Positions 1-9,767 of a stretch of 64,000 bases of DNA are shown here, in pieces. How positions within the stretch are numbered: position 1 is the first letter of the stretch; each line of letters starts with the position of its first letter. The notes under the pieces are model-generated. The model did not search any database and was not told the origin of the DNA. It saw only the letters and a program-made list of their open reading frames with translations. The position numbers and the translations under genes were made by a program. The stretch is from CAKZNE01 sp963976435 (GTDB lineage Bacteria; Bacteroidota; Bacteroidia; Flavobacteriales; Schleiferiaceae), in the NCBI GenBank assembly GCA_963976435.1, contig CAXBKQ010000009.1, positions 1 to 64,000 on the forward strand. The letters run 5' to 3'.

Positions 1-453
1 CCTTCCCTTAATTTGAGAATCCTAGATTCTCTTACCAATGATAATGAACGTTTTTTTAGCTCGGGTTATGAGCTTGATATAAATAATGACAGTATTATTG
101 ATTTTCGGGTGAAAAAAGTTATTACCAATGATAATATGGGTATTTACGAATCATTTTTTATTGAAGGTTTTGATGGTAGCGAATACGCAGTTAGTAAAGT
201 TTCCAATACCCCCTTAACCTGCAATGATAATTTTAATGAAATAGTAGATTGGAGATCCAGTAGGTCAAGCCTAGGTTTTAATTTCCAAAATGTTGTGAAC
301 CCCAGTGGTTCCAGTATAGAGTATATTTTTAGTTTTTCGCCAAACATTAAGTATTTTATTGCCTTAAAAGTAAGAAGTGAAAATGGAGATAGAAATGCTT
401 TTTTTCAAATGGAGGATGATCTTTTTCCTATGGAATTGAGGCTGGTCGAATAG
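1..453 (+). CDS. C-terminal part of an unrecognised protein (5' end outside window)
   Basis: The frame is open from the first base of the window, so this is the last ~150 codons of a longer gene; the internal TTG at 13 is only the first possible start inside the window. I do not recognise the family. The visible part is hydrophilic, has no membrane segment, and contains an acidic stretch ELDINNDSIIDFRV that reads like a D/N-rich calcium-binding or surface loop (inference). It ends 21 bp before the next gene, a secreted T9SS protein on the same strand, so it may belong to a surface-protein gene set. It does not itself end in a recognisable T9SS sorting domain. Confidence 0.6.
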   Translation, partial: PSLNLRILDSLTNDNERFFSSGYELDINNDSIIDFRVKKVITNDNMGIYESFFIEGFDGSEYAVSKVSNTPLTCNDNFNEIVDWRSSRSSLGFNFQNVVNPSGSSIEYIFSFSPNIKYFIALKVRSENGDRNAFFQMEDDLFPMELRLVE

Positions 454-474
454 CATTAAAATCAAAAATATTGA

Positions 475-1404
475 ATGAATAAATATTGTTTTGCTAAATG
501 TTTCTTTGTGGGAATTCTATTATTGAGTTTATCGAATTCTTTACTTGGGCAATATTCTAAATTACCAGATCGAGGGGCGGTATGGAAAGTTTTATTTGAG
601 GAACATGATGGCCCCAATGTAAGATTGAGTCTAGAACAAATGACTTATACCCAAGACAGTATAATTAATGGATTGACCTATAAATTTATTGAAGGTTACG
701 GTGCAAGCCCCTTGCATGAAAATTTTGGATTATTGGAGGATACGATCCAAAAAAAGGTTTATTTGAGGTTTTTGAAACATTCAAATTGTTGTGCTCCGGA
801 TTCTAACTATTTAATTTATGACTTCTCCATGGGTATTGGCGATTCCATGAAAGTTGAAAGAATAGGCTTGCCATATCCTATTTATTGGAAGGTAATTGAT
901 ACCGGTAAAATCGTAGTGGACGGGCAATGGCGGAACTATTTAGATGTATATTCTAAAGGAATGTTAGGATTAAAATTCGATAGGTGGATTGAAGGTATTG
1001 GTAGCCAATTACTGATTGCTAGACCGCTTTTTCCGCTTTTTGGTTGGGAAATTCGTTCCGAGCTAGTTTGTTTTCGGGATTCCAGCCAAGGGGTTTTTTA
1101 TGAACCTTTAAAAAGTACATACCCCGATATTATTTGTTCAGGAAACGTAGGTATAGTAAACATCGAGAAACCCAAAATTATTATTTACCCTAATCCAGTC
1201 ACAGATTTGTTAAGTATTGATCTGCCTGAAAATGAAGGACCCTTTCATATTACAATTTGGAATACACATGGTCAAAAAATTTCTGAACCAATAATTAGAT
1301 ATAGACCTTGCCAAATAGACTTAGGATATTTAGATAAAGGACCCTACCTACTTATGGTTTCAAACGAAAATAGTAACAACAAATATTTAATCTTGAAAAA
1401 ATGA
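475..1404 (+). CDS. Secreted protein with T9SS type A sorting domain
   Basis: 309 residues. Residues 1-26 form a signal peptide (hydrophobic core FFVGILLLSLSNSLLG, then Q). The middle, about 27-230, is an unrecognised beta-rich domain. The last ~75 residues match the T9SS type A C-terminal sorting domain: it opens with IIIYPNPVTDLLSIDL, continues with a turn of the form WNTHGQKI and ends YLILKK. By family knowledge such proteins cross the outer membrane through the T9SS and are attached to the surface or released. Its stop overlaps the start of the next gene as ATGA, which suggests co-translation of two surface proteins. The substrate or function of the central domain is unknown. Confidence 0.8.
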   Translation: MNKYCFAKCFFVGILLLSLSNSLLGQYSKLPDRGAVWKVLFEEHDGPNVRLSLEQMTYTQDSIINGLTYKFIEGYGASPLHENFGLLEDTIQKKVYLRFLKHSNCCAPDSNYLIYDFSMGIGDSMKVERIGLPYPIYWKVIDTGKIVVDGQWRNYLDVYSKGMLGLKFDRWIEGIGSQLLIARPLFPLFGWEIRSELVCFRDSSQGVFYEPLKSTYPDIICSGNVGIVNIEKPKIIIYPNPVTDLLSIDLPENEGPFHITIWNTHGQKISEPIIRYRPCQIDLGYLDKGPYLLMVSNENSNNKYLILKK

Positions 1405-4400
1405 AAACTACTAAACTACTCTTTTTTGTTTTTATGCTTACCATTCAATCAAAGGCCTTTTGCCAAATTGGTAAGTTGACTTTAAATGAATATCAATTAA
1501 TTCAAAATGAACAATCAAAATATTACGATTCCTTAAAATCTAACAAAGAAAACCTTAAAGGTTTAGGTTATAAGGATTTTGAAAGACACAAGATTTTTTA
1601 TGACCAAGCCTATCAAAATGATAATGGCCCTGTTAATTATTACAAAAGAAGAGGGCAGGCATTAACTGAGTTAAGACAGAAATATTTATCAGGTTCAAAT
1701 AGCTCAAATAAAACTTCGAATGTGCAAGGGTTTTGGACCGAGGTTGGACCTGTCAATATGGCTCAGGGCCCTGGTGTTAGAAGAATGAGAGGGACAGGTA
1801 GGCTTTATTTTATAGAATTCGATGATTTGCATAATAGAGTGTTTACGGGCTCTGTGCTTGGTGGATTATGGTATTCAGAAGATTCAGGTCAATCTTGGAT
1901 TTTAGGAGGAACGGATTATCTTCCGCAGCCAGGTATCTCACATATGCAAGTCGCGAAAAACACGAACAATGGTAATACATGGTTCATCGTAACGGGGGAC
2001 GGAGAGACATCGTTTGACCCGTCAGATGGCGTTTGGAGGACGACAAATAAAGGGCAAACCTGGGAACATATGGATCCGGTTAATAATTTGTTAGGAATTG
2101 CCGGAACCCCATATTGGTCGCGTTGTAGAAAGTTGCTAGCCCATCCCACCGACCCAAATATATTATTTGCCGCATTCGACCATGGCGTTTTTAGAACCAT
2201 TAATGCTCTTGCCCCGACAAATACTATTGAATGGAAAAGAGTTGCTGATGTATCTTTAATGGATTTCTTTTTTGATATTGCTTTTAAACCAGGGACAAAT
2301 GGCCAGACGGTAATTGTTTCGGGGAATAAAATTGCAAGATCAACAAATGGGGGTGACATTGGTTCCTTCACAATTTTACCGAATACCAGTACTTTAAACA
2401 TTAATCCTTACAGTGATAAGGATGATGAAATATCAATAAGATTTTCAGAGTCAAATCCAAGTGTTTTTTATGGTGCATTCGGCGGACAATATCATGGGCA
2501 GGGCAATCCTAAATCCAAGCCATATTTTTTCAAATACGATTTATCGACCAATACCCTTCATACTCCAATTTTGGTAACAGATAAATATAGTAGACATCAG
2601 GCTTTTGCTGTAAATCCTTTTGATGAAGATGAGATTCTTATTGGAAACGTAAACCCCCTGTATAAAAGCACGGATGGAGGGCAAAGTTGGGTTAGTTTGT
2701 ATGGTTCGGGAAATAGTTCTTTAGTGCATGATGATCTTCATTGGGTAGCCTATCACAATTCATCCAACGAAATTTGGGTAACTAATGATGGAGGAATAGA
2801 CAGATCAATTGATGGAGGGCTTACTTGGGAAAGTCTAACAAATAATATTGGATGTGCCGTTTATTTTAATATTGGCACCTCGGAAAGGTTGCCAGATCAA
2901 ATTATTGGTGGAGGTTGGGATACTGGAAGTAACTTTCACGATCCGGAAACCAACACCTTTAAAACTTTTGATAACATTGGGGATGCTTTTGAATCTGTAA
3001 TAGATGATTCCAACCCTTTATCACCAATTTATTTTGTTTCTACTTCAAATGACTTTTTAGTTAGGCACCAAAATTCCCTAACTTCAGGTGTGAACGTTAT
3101 TTCAGGTTCGTCAGGGAATTCGCAAATTAAACCAAGATATTGGAATAATAGTTTTGTTAAATACCCTAGGGATCAAAAAATTTTATTTTATGCGGGGGAT
3201 AAATCGATTGGCAGGACTATTAACAGTGGAAATACATGGGAGTCAATTTCCCCGGTTCTTCCTGCTGGTTCGGCCCATCCAAATGACCCAAATAGTGCAG
3301 CTACAACAATTATTAATTTAGGGGTGTGGGTTGCTCCTAACAACTCGAACTATGTTTATTGCTATACCACAAATCCAGCTTATGTTGATGATCCAATATC
3401 GAATAAATTATTTTGGACATCCAATGCAATGGCTTCAGCATCTCAGGTTATTTGGGTAGATATTACACCGAATATCAATTCACAGGAGGTGAGAGGGATT
3501 ACGAATCTTGCCGTAGATGAAAATAATCCAGATAATATATGGGTAACTAGACAGGGTTTTGACCCATCTCAGCCTAAGGTTTTATTTTATAATGGAAGCG
3601 CATGGTCTGATATAACAGGAACTGGACTTGAAAATCTTTCTGTAAAGGCTATCGCTCACCAGCATGGCACAAATGGACTTGTTTACGTAGGAACAAATAA
3701 TGGTGTGTTTTATAAAACCAATTCTCAATCAAATTGGACTAAATTGGATGGTTTACCACATGTAAAAGTATCCGAATTAGAAATTAGTCACTGTGCTGGT
3801 CTAATAAGGGCATGTACTTTCGGAAGGGGTATTTGGGAGGCGAGTTTAGTTCAGGATTATAATGCAACAGAAATTACCGGTAATACCATTTGGAATCAGG
3901 CGCAAATAAATAATGGCCCAGTAATTATTAAGGCCGGAGCAGTTTTAACAGTTAATGAAACTATCAGTTTTGGTGCACAATCGAGCATATTGATTGAAAA
4001 AGGAGGAAAGCTAATTATTGATGGTGGTCATTTAACAAATGATTGCCAAAAATATTGGGGAGGGATTTCAATTGAAGGAACCCCCGGTCAAATCCAGAAC
4101 AACACCAATTCTGGGTTTTTAGAAATAAAAAATGGTGGTAAAATATCTTATGCCAAAACGGCTATTACAAATGGAATATGGAATGAGGATGGTGTGGTTT
4201 TATCAAGTATTGGGGGAATGATTCATGCTAATGGCGCCGTCTTTGAAAATAATAACAGGGATGTTGAATTAATGAAATTTCATTATTATGTAAATTCCAA
4301 TTATGAAAAAGATTACTACGCCAAATTTATCAATTGTGATTTTACCTGTAATGATGAATATCGATTAGAATCAAAATATCACCATATCACAATGTGGGAT

Positions 4401-6449
4401 GTCGAAGGTGTTCAAATTTCTGGCTGTAGATTTATGAATAGCAATACTGGAAAATTTAAAAATCAAACAAGCGCAATATTTACACAAGGGGCAACCTATA
4501 AGGTGACTAAGTTTAATGATGTCCCTTCTGAATTTATCGGTTATGACAAAGCCATCTATTCTGAAAATACAATAAGGGTGGATAAACAGATAAAGATTCT
4601 TGACACGGAATTTTCTAATAACCGATATGGCATTTATCTTAAATCCACTGCTAATGCCAAGCTAATCGGCAATGAAATAGTGGTTGACCCTGTCTCAGTG
4701 TCTTTAGATAGTCCCCATCAATATGGATTGTATTTAGATCATAGTTATTGTTATGTGTTTCACAACAACGATTTTAGCTCCAATGCCAGCACAAGCGCCA
4801 CCCATGATGCCATTGGTGTTGTATTTAGAAATAATGGAGATTATGCAAACCTTGTTTACAGGAACAATTTTGATGGTTTTGATATAGCCGCAGAGGCTTT
4901 AGGATATAACAAGAATGCCAATAATACGAAAGGCCTAAATTTTAGATGCAATCGATTTGGTGACAATACTTCAAATGGGATTGATATCTATGTGAGAGAG
5001 GACCCTAGGAAAACCTACCCGGCCAACCAAGTTGGGGTTGCCGAGTGGCAGGGATCTGTAATCAATAATGCCAGTGAAAAGAAAAATTTGGCCAATAACC
5101 TTTTTAGCCTTGGGAATACGAGTGGATTTAATAATACTCAATACCCTGTCTTTTATTTTACTGGAAATGATGCAAATCAAGGAAGGTTGAACCCAGTTAA
5201 TGGAGGCGGGGTGTCAATAACCAATTATTCATTTGCAAATTTCAATTTCTCTGAAGATTGTTCTGACCCAGAGTCTACGACAGGCGGCTGGGAAGATCAA
5301 TCCTCTAGTTCATTAGGCCTAGAAATCGATGAATCTGATCTGTTTCTTAGTGGAAAATGGGCCTTGCTGAACCAACTGATTGATGAGGGAGATAGTCCTG
5401 AGTTACAGGCTCAAATTTTAGCTTCTTTACAGCCAGATTATCAAAATCTATATTTGGACCTGATGGATATGTCCCCTTATGTTTCCGAGGAGAATCTAAT
5501 TAATGTGATTTTGATTTCTGATTTTCCAGAATTGGCACTACGCAATATTTTAATCGCTAACCCACATGCTTCTCGATCTCCAGAAATTATGGATTATGTA
5601 GAGAACAAGGTGCCTGCGTTATCTGCACAAACAATTTCAGATATTATGGCTGGTGAAGCGACCATAACTACAAAGGATGTAATTGAGGGGCAAATTTCAA
5701 ATGCAACCGTCAAACTTCATAATTCAATTCGGAAATTAATTAATTATTATGTTGGCGATTCTCTTGAGGACAGCGACTTGGATAGTCTAAATATATTATT
5801 GAAAGACAGAAAGGAGGTTTATTATCGTTACTCATTAATTGACAACAACTTGGCTTTAAGTAATATTTCAGAAGCAAACTCTAATTTATCATTAATTCCT
5901 ACTGAATGTGATTTAAATGATTTTGAATCTGACGAATATATTCACATGACCGCTTTATACAATATTTTGATATCGAACGCCCAAAATAATAATGGTCAAA
6001 ATCAATTAGGAGCTTCAGACATAGCTATTCTACAAAATATTGAAAGTACTGGTTTAGGTTTAGCACAATCCCGGGCGCAGGACTTATTATCTTTAAATGG
6101 GGTCTCAACGAGTTACATTGAGCCTACTCTTTTACCTAGTTCTGGTTCTAATAAATTGAACGAAATTATTAGACCCAAAAGGGCAAAATCAAGTTTTTCA
6201 ATTTTTCCTAATCCAGCCCAGGATCATATTATTTTAAGCTGGAATTGGTTTGAAGCTGGGCTTCAATCTCCTATTTTAATTGAAATAGTGGATATTTCAG
6301 GGAAAATTATTGAAGAGTTTGTTATTAATGATTTCCAGAAGAATGTTCATTTATATAATGTAGGAGAAATTCCTAAAGGCTCATATATATTTAATTTTGT
6401 TGTGGATAGGCGGGTTATTCAAACAGAAAAAGTACAGATTTTTAGATAA
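1401..6449 (+). CDS. Very large T9SS cargo: BNR/sortilin-type beta-propeller plus beta-helix, type A sorting domain
   Basis: 1682 residues with a signal peptide (residues 1-22, ending KAFCQ). From about 110 to 800 there are repeated Asp-box/BNR signatures: TTNKGQTWEHM (~211), STDGGQSWVSL (~422), SIDGGLTWESL (~469), TINSGNTWESI (~605), typical of sortilin/VPS10-like beta-propellers. About 820-1265 reads as a right-handed parallel beta-helix (ladder of IIKAGAVLTV, ILIEKGGKLIIDGG, NRYGIYLKSTANAKLIGNEI). About 1290-1560 is more helical and leucine-rich. The C-terminus from ~1597 (SFSIFPNPAQDHIIL) is a T9SS type A sorting domain. Expected location is the cell surface or outside the cell; an adhesin or polymer-binding role is inference. 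It overlaps the preceding gene by 4 bp (ATGA). Confidence 0.82.
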   Translation: MKTTKLLFFVFMLTIQSKAFCQIGKLTLNEYQLIQNEQSKYYDSLKSNKENLKGLGYKDFERHKIFYDQAYQNDNGPVNYYKRRGQALTELRQKYLSGSNSSNKTSNVQGFWTEVGPVNMAQGPGVRRMRGTGRLYFIEFDDLHNRVFTGSVLGGLWYSEDSGQSWILGGTDYLPQPGISHMQVAKNTNNGNTWFIVTGDGETSFDPSDGVWRTTNKGQTWEHMDPVNNLLGIAGTPYWSRCRKLLAHPTDPNILFAAFDHGVFRTINALAPTNTIEWKRVADVSLMDFFFDIAFKPGTNGQTVIVSGNKIARSTNGGDIGSFTILPNTSTLNINPYSDKDDEISIRFSESNPSVFYGAFGGQYHGQGNPKSKPYFFKYDLSTNTLHTPILVTDKYSRHQAFAVNPFDEDEILIGNVNPLYKSTDGGQSWVSLYGSGNSSLVHDDLHWVAYHNSSNEIWVTNDGGIDRSIDGGLTWESLTNNIGCAVYFNIGTSERLPDQIIGGGWDTGSNFHDPETNTFKTFDNIGDAFESVIDDSNPLSPIYFVSTSNDFLVRHQNSLTSGVNVISGSSGNSQIKPRYWNNSFVKYPRDQKILFYAGDKSIGRTINSGNTWESISPVLPAGSAHPNDPNSAATTIINLGVWVAPNNSNYVYCYTTNPAYVDDPISNKLFWTSNAMASASQVIWVDITPNINSQEVRGITNLAVDENNPDNIWVTRQGFDPSQPKVLFYNGSAWSDITGTGLENLSVKAIAHQHGTNGLVYVGTNNGVFYKTNSQSNWTKLDGLPHVKVSELEISHCAGLIRACTFGRGIWEASLVQDYNATEITGNTIWNQAQINNGPVIIKAGAVLTVNETISFGAQSSILIEKGGKLIIDGGHLTNDCQKYWGGISIEGTPGQIQNNTNSGFLEIKNGGKISYAKTAITNGIWNEDGVVLSSIGGMIHANGAVFENNNRDVELMKFHYYVNSNYEKDYYAKFINCDFTCNDEYRLESKYHHITMWDVEGVQISGCRFMNSNTGKFKNQTSAIFTQGATYKVTKFNDVPSEFIGYDKAIYSENTIRVDKQIKILDTEFSNNRYGIYLKSTANAKLIGNEIVVDPVSVSLDSPHQYGLYLDHSYCYVFHNNDFSSNASTSATHDAIGVVFRNNGDYANLVYRNNFDGFDIAAEALGYNKNANNTKGLNFRCNRFGDNTSNGIDIYVREDPRKTYPANQVGVAEWQGSVINNASEKKNLANNLFSLGNTSGFNNTQYPVFYFTGNDANQGRLNPVNGGGVSITNYSFANFNFSEDCSDPESTTGGWEDQSSSSLGLEIDESDLFLSGKWALLNQLIDEGDSPELQAQILASLQPDYQNLYLDLMDMSPYVSEENLINVILISDFPELALRNILIANPHASRSPEIMDYVENKVPALSAQTISDIMAGEATITTKDVIEGQISNATVKLHNSIRKLINYYVGDSLEDSDLDSLNILLKDRKEVYYRYSLIDNNLALSNISEANSNLSLIPTECDLNDFESDEYIHMTALYNILISNAQNNNGQNQLGASDIAILQNIESTGLGLAQSRAQDLLSLNGVSTSYIEPTLLPSSGSNKLNEIIRPKRAKSSFSIFPNPAQDHIILSWNWFEAGLQSPILIEIVDISGKIIEEFVINDFQKNVHLYNVGEIPKGSYIFNFVVDRRVIQTEKVQIFR

Positions 6450-6731
6450 TTTTAATCCTATATACAGAAAAGTTCAGATTGTAAGGGCTATTTTTTTTAA
6501 ATGGATTTCGGGTTAAAATTCTTTATGCAACAATGCAGAAGTTAAAAATTCAGAGGAATTGACAACAGTCATTAAATGGAAAAAATCCATCATGAAAACG
6601 TATTTAAATCTTTTTTTATGGCCATTCCAAATTTTCCACCAAGTGCATAATCATTAACATAATATATCAAATAAATTCGGGAATCATTGTTCAACAAGAA
6701 TGTATTAAACCTCTGCTATAACTAAGGCTCC
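6450..6731. other. Intergenic region between convergent genes
   Basis: 282 bp, very AT-rich, between the T9SS gene and the convergent purF. No convincing intrinsic terminator; only a 5-bp hairpin ATGGA-AAAAA-TCCAT near 6577. At 6464-6485 it holds an imperfect repeat of the final codons of the upstream gene (6423-6445). A 21-codon ATG ORF near 6592 has no support. Confidence 0.5.
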
Positions 6732-8630
6732 TTAATAAGCTCTTACATTTTTACCCTCGTAGAAATTTAAAAAGGCCTTGTTCACTACACGCATACCTCC
6801 AGGAGTTGGAAAATTTCCGGTAAAATACCAGTCGCCTGTGTTGTTTGGACATGCTTGGTGTAGATCGTCAATTCCTTGGTAAATAATTTTCACCTCGGCT
6901 TTAACCTCATTAGGGGTAAGTAGTTCTGCAATTTTATCGGAAATCTGTTCTGGGCTAAAAGGCTGGTAAATTTCTTTTACAAAATTTTGAACCTCATTAT
7001 CTGGAAGATCCTTTTGCTGTAAACATTTTTGATAAACCTCCTCAATAATATGATCCTGATTATTGTCTTTTAGTAGGGCTATGGCGGCTCTAAAGGCAAT
7101 AAAATCTCCAAGCTTGGCCATATCTATACCATAGCAATCTGGGTAGCGAATTTGAGGAGCAGAAGAAACGATAATTATTTTCTTTGGATTTAATCGATCT
7201 AGAATTTTTAAGATGCTTTGTTTTAAGGTGGTTCCTCTTACTATGCTATCATCAATTACAACAAGATTATCATCCTCATTTACCGTTTTGTAAGTAATAT
7301 CATAAACATGGGAAACCAATTCATCTCTGCTACTGTCCTGTGTAATGAAGGTTCTCATTTTCGCATCCTTCCAAGCAATTTTTTCTACTCTTGGACGAAT
7401 GGAAAGCAATTCTGTTAATTTTTCAGAATCTAATTCTCCCTCATATTTTAGAATCTTATCTCGTTTTACATCATTGAGATAAGATTCCATTCCTTTTACC
7501 ATTCCATAAAAGGAAATCTCTGCGGTGTTGGGGATAAAAGAGAATACCGTGTGTTTTAAATCCTGATCAACTTCTTTAAGGATTGCAGGACAAACTCTTT
7601 GTCCGAGGTTTATTCTTTCATTATAAATATCAGCATCATTACCTCTGGAGAAATAGATCCTTTCAAAAGAACAAGCCTTTCTTTCTAGTGGCTCTCTTAC
7701 TTGAAATAAATTGCTATCCCCATTTTTCTTAATAATGAGGGCATGTCCTGGGCTTACTTCTTTAATAGATTCAAAAGGAACATTAAAGGCGGTTTGGATA
7801 ACAGGTCTTTCTGATGCTGCAACAGTTACTTCATCATCCTCATAATAAAAGGCTGGACGGATTCCTGAAGGATCTCTCAAGACGAATGCATCACCATGTC
7901 CAAATAATCCAGCCATGGCATAACCGCCATCCCAATATTTGGCACTTTTCTTCAGTATTTTTTGGATAACGATATCCGCTATTATCTTGTCTGTAATCTC
8001 CTTTTTAGAAAATCCTTGCTTTTTGTATTTACGATATAATTTTTCATTTTGCTCATCCAAAAAATGCCCGATTTTTTCCAAAACCGTTACTGTATCAGCT
8101 TTTTCTTTTGGATGCTGACCGATATCTAATAATTGCCCAAATAGCGCATCAACATTGGTGAGGTTAAAATTTCCTGCGAGGATTAAATTTCGGGTTATCC
8201 AATTGTTTTGACGTAGGAAGGGATGGCATTGTTCTAGAGAGTTTCCGCCATAGGTTCCATATCTTAAATGACCTAAATACAATTCACCTACATAGGGCAA
8301 ATTTTCTTTCAGCCATTGTGGATCTTTTAATCGGGAATGTTCTTCGCCAATACCATTTGCTACCCTAGAATTAATATGCTGAAATAAATCTTGGATGGGT
8401 GTTTTGTCATTGGATCGATGGCGGCTGATATATCTGCTGCCAGGAGACATATCCAACTTAATATTTGCCAAACCAGCTCCGTCTTGTCCACGGTTATGCT
8501 GTTTTTCCATGAGTAAGTACATTTTGTTCAGGCCATAAAGGGCAGAACCGTACTTTTCAAGGTAAAAATCTAGAGGTTTCTTTAAACGAACTAGGGCAAT
8601 TCCACATTCGTGTTTTATAGCATCACTCAT
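6732..8630 (-). CDS. purF: Amidophosphoribosyltransferase (PurF, Bacteroidota long form)
   Basis: 632 residues. It catalyses the first committed step of purine synthesis: PRPP + glutamine to 5-phosphoribosylamine, in the cytoplasm. The N-terminal Ntn glutaminase domain starts at Cys9 (HECGIALV); Cys9 is the expected nucleophile, implying removal of an 8-residue propeptide. Other glutaminase signatures: EKQHNRGQDGAG (~42), YLGHLRYGTYG (~118) and the PSGIRPAFYY segment (~255). The C-terminal phosphoribosyltransferase domain carries the PRPP loop VVIDDSIVRGTT (~459-470). It is longer than the ~500-residue enterobacterial PurF, having an internal insertion after ~165 and a C-terminal extension, as in other Bacteroidota. 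It follows the ACMSD gene by 34 bp but has its own promoter-like element at 8660-8667. Confidence 0.93.
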   Translation of the reverse strand: MSDAIKHECGIALVRLKKPLDFYLEKYGSALYGLNKMYLLMEKQHNRGQDGAGLANIKLDMSPGSRYISRHRSNDKTPIQDLFQHINSRVANGIGEEHSRLKDPQWLKENLPYVGELYLGHLRYGTYGGNSLEQCHPFLRQNNWITRNLILAGNFNLTNVDALFGQLLDIGQHPKEKADTVTVLEKIGHFLDEQNEKLYRKYKKQGFSKKEITDKIIADIVIQKILKKSAKYWDGGYAMAGLFGHGDAFVLRDPSGIRPAFYYEDDEVTVAASERPVIQTAFNVPFESIKEVSPGHALIIKKNGDSNLFQVREPLERKACSFERIYFSRGNDADIYNERINLGQRVCPAILKEVDQDLKHTVFSFIPNTAEISFYGMVKGMESYLNDVKRDKILKYEGELDSEKLTELLSIRPRVEKIAWKDAKMRTFITQDSSRDELVSHVYDITYKTVNEDDNLVVIDDSIVRGTTLKQSILKILDRLNPKKIIIVSSAPQIRYPDCYGIDMAKLGDFIAFRAAIALLKDNNQDHIIEEVYQKCLQQKDLPDNEVQNFVKEIYQPFSPEQISDKIAELLTPNEVKAEVKIIYQGIDDLHQACPNNTGDWYFTGNFPTPGGMRVVNKAFLNFYEGKNVRAY

Positions 8631-8659
8631 GGACTTTTTTTAGTCTAATATTTATTTGG

Positions 8660-8667
8660 CAAAGCTA
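8660..8667 (-). promoter_or_regulatory. Putative -7 promoter element of purF
   Basis: On the minus strand this reads TAGCTTTG, matching the Bacteroidota consensus TAnnTTTG. A TTG lies 23 bp upstream, at the long end of the allowed spacing. It overlaps the last codon of the ACMSD gene and would give a ~24-nt leader, so purF may be transcribed independently. Confidence 0.5.
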
Positions 8668-9717
8668 AAGGTTTTCTGCAACCTTTTGGTCAACAGCATT
8701 GCCTTCATGTATCGCAAATCGACTTTTATCAATATTTAACCACTCAAGAGTAGAATTACAGAAAATATCTTCTACCACATCAGGAGCTAGATCCATTTCT
8801 GTAATAAATTTTCCAATTTCTAAATCTCCGAGAGGGAAGGGATAATCAGAACCTAAGGTTACTCTTTTAGAGCCTTGTAATTTTAAAATATAATCCAACA
8901 TCATAGGGTCGTGGGTGATGCAGTCTACCCAAAAGTCTCCTATATATGTTCTTGGATTAATATTATTGTGAATTGCAACCAAGTCTGGTCTGCAATTAAA
9001 GCCGTGTTCTACTCTTCCTATAGTAGGTAAAAAAGACCCTCCTGCATGGGAAAAGCATACCCTTAGTTGAGGAAGTTTTTCCAATACTCCGCCAAAAATC
9101 ATGGAACAAGCTGCCCTTGATGTTTCAGCAGGCATCCCTACTAACCAAGGCAACCAATATTTATTCATTTTATCCATTCCCATCATATTCCAAGGGTGGA
9201 TCATAATGGCCATGTCTAAATCTTGAGCAGCTTGAAAAATGGGAAAAAAATCAGGTTCGCTAAGGTTCATATCGTTGATATTCGAACCTATTTGAACACC
9301 CAATAAGCCTATCTCTTTGCAACGTTCCAGCTCCTTTATCGCTAGTTCAGTATCCTGCATGGGGATGGTTCCAAGACCTAAATAATTTTTAGGGTATTTT
9401 TTGCATAATTCGGCAATGTCATCATTTAAAAACTCGGACAAAGCTTTGGCATCCTTAGCTTTTGCCCAATAGGAAAACATTACCGGAATGGTACAAACGA
9501 CTTGCACTTGTGTGTCGAATTTTGAGTAATCTTCTATTCTCAGTTCAGGATCCCAACAATTAGATTCAATACGGCGGAAAAATTTTTCCCCCTGCATCAT
9601 ATTGGCTGTATTGTCTTGATTGTGAATGAGGTGTATAAAATCTCCATAACCGAATTTTTCCGCAAAATTGGGAAGCTTTTTCGGTAGGATGTGGGTGTGC
9701 ATATCAATTTTTAGCAT
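8665..9717 (-). CDS. 2-amino-3-carboxymuconate-6-semialdehyde decarboxylase (ACMSD), amidohydrolase family
   Basis: 350 residues, the usual ACMSD length. It decarboxylates ACMS, the ring-cleavage product of 3-hydroxyanthranilate, to 2-aminomuconate semialdehyde, steering tryptophan/kynurenine carbon away from quinolinate and NAD. Metal-binding residues of the TIM-barrel amidohydrolase fold are visible: H7 and H9 in KIDMHTHILP, a His in MIHPWNMMGMDKMNKYWLPW (~174), FSHAGGSF (~224), and the Asp of LGSDYPFPLGD (~292). The 3-hydroxyanthranilate dioxygenase that makes its substrate lies ~1.1 kb upstream on the same strand. A TAAATTTG element ends 4 nt before its ATG. Another amidohydrolase-2 decarboxylase is possible, but the motif set and neighbour favour ACMSD. 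Confidence 0.88.
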   Translation of the reverse strand: MLKIDMHTHILPKKLPNFAEKFGYGDFIHLIHNQDNTANMMQGEKFFRRIESNCWDPELRIEDYSKFDTQVQVVCTIPVMFSYWAKAKDAKALSEFLNDDIAELCKKYPKNYLGLGTIPMQDTELAIKELERCKEIGLLGVQIGSNINDMNLSEPDFFPIFQAAQDLDMAIMIHPWNMMGMDKMNKYWLPWLVGMPAETSRAACSMIFGGVLEKLPQLRVCFSHAGGSFLPTIGRVEHGFNCRPDLVAIHNNINPRTYIGDFWVDCITHDPMMLDYILKLQGSKRVTLGSDYPFPLGDLEIGKFITEMDLAPDVVEDIFCNSTLEWLNIDKSRFAIHEGNAVDQKVAENL

Positions 9718-9721
9718 CCCA

Positions 9722-9729
9722 CAAATTTA
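9722..9729 (-). promoter_or_regulatory. Putative -7 element abutting the ACMSD start codon
   Basis: Minus strand reads TAAATTTG, then TGGG, then ATG. With only 4 nt to the start codon, transcription would begin at or next to the ATG, implying a leaderless or near-leaderless mRNA. Confidence 0.45.
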
Positions 9730-9767
9730 AGGAAATAATGCTATTTTTTAAACAAGGCTATAAGTTC

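Noticed and set aside
1916..2401. 161-codon minus-strand ORF inside the 1682-residue gene
   Set aside because: Opposite-strand shadow of a well-supported gene with clear domains; no own promoter or family signature.
6592..6657. Small ORF starting MKTYLNLFLWPF
   Set aside because: No promoter element or recognisable family; in an AT-rich spacer such short ORFs are expected by chance.
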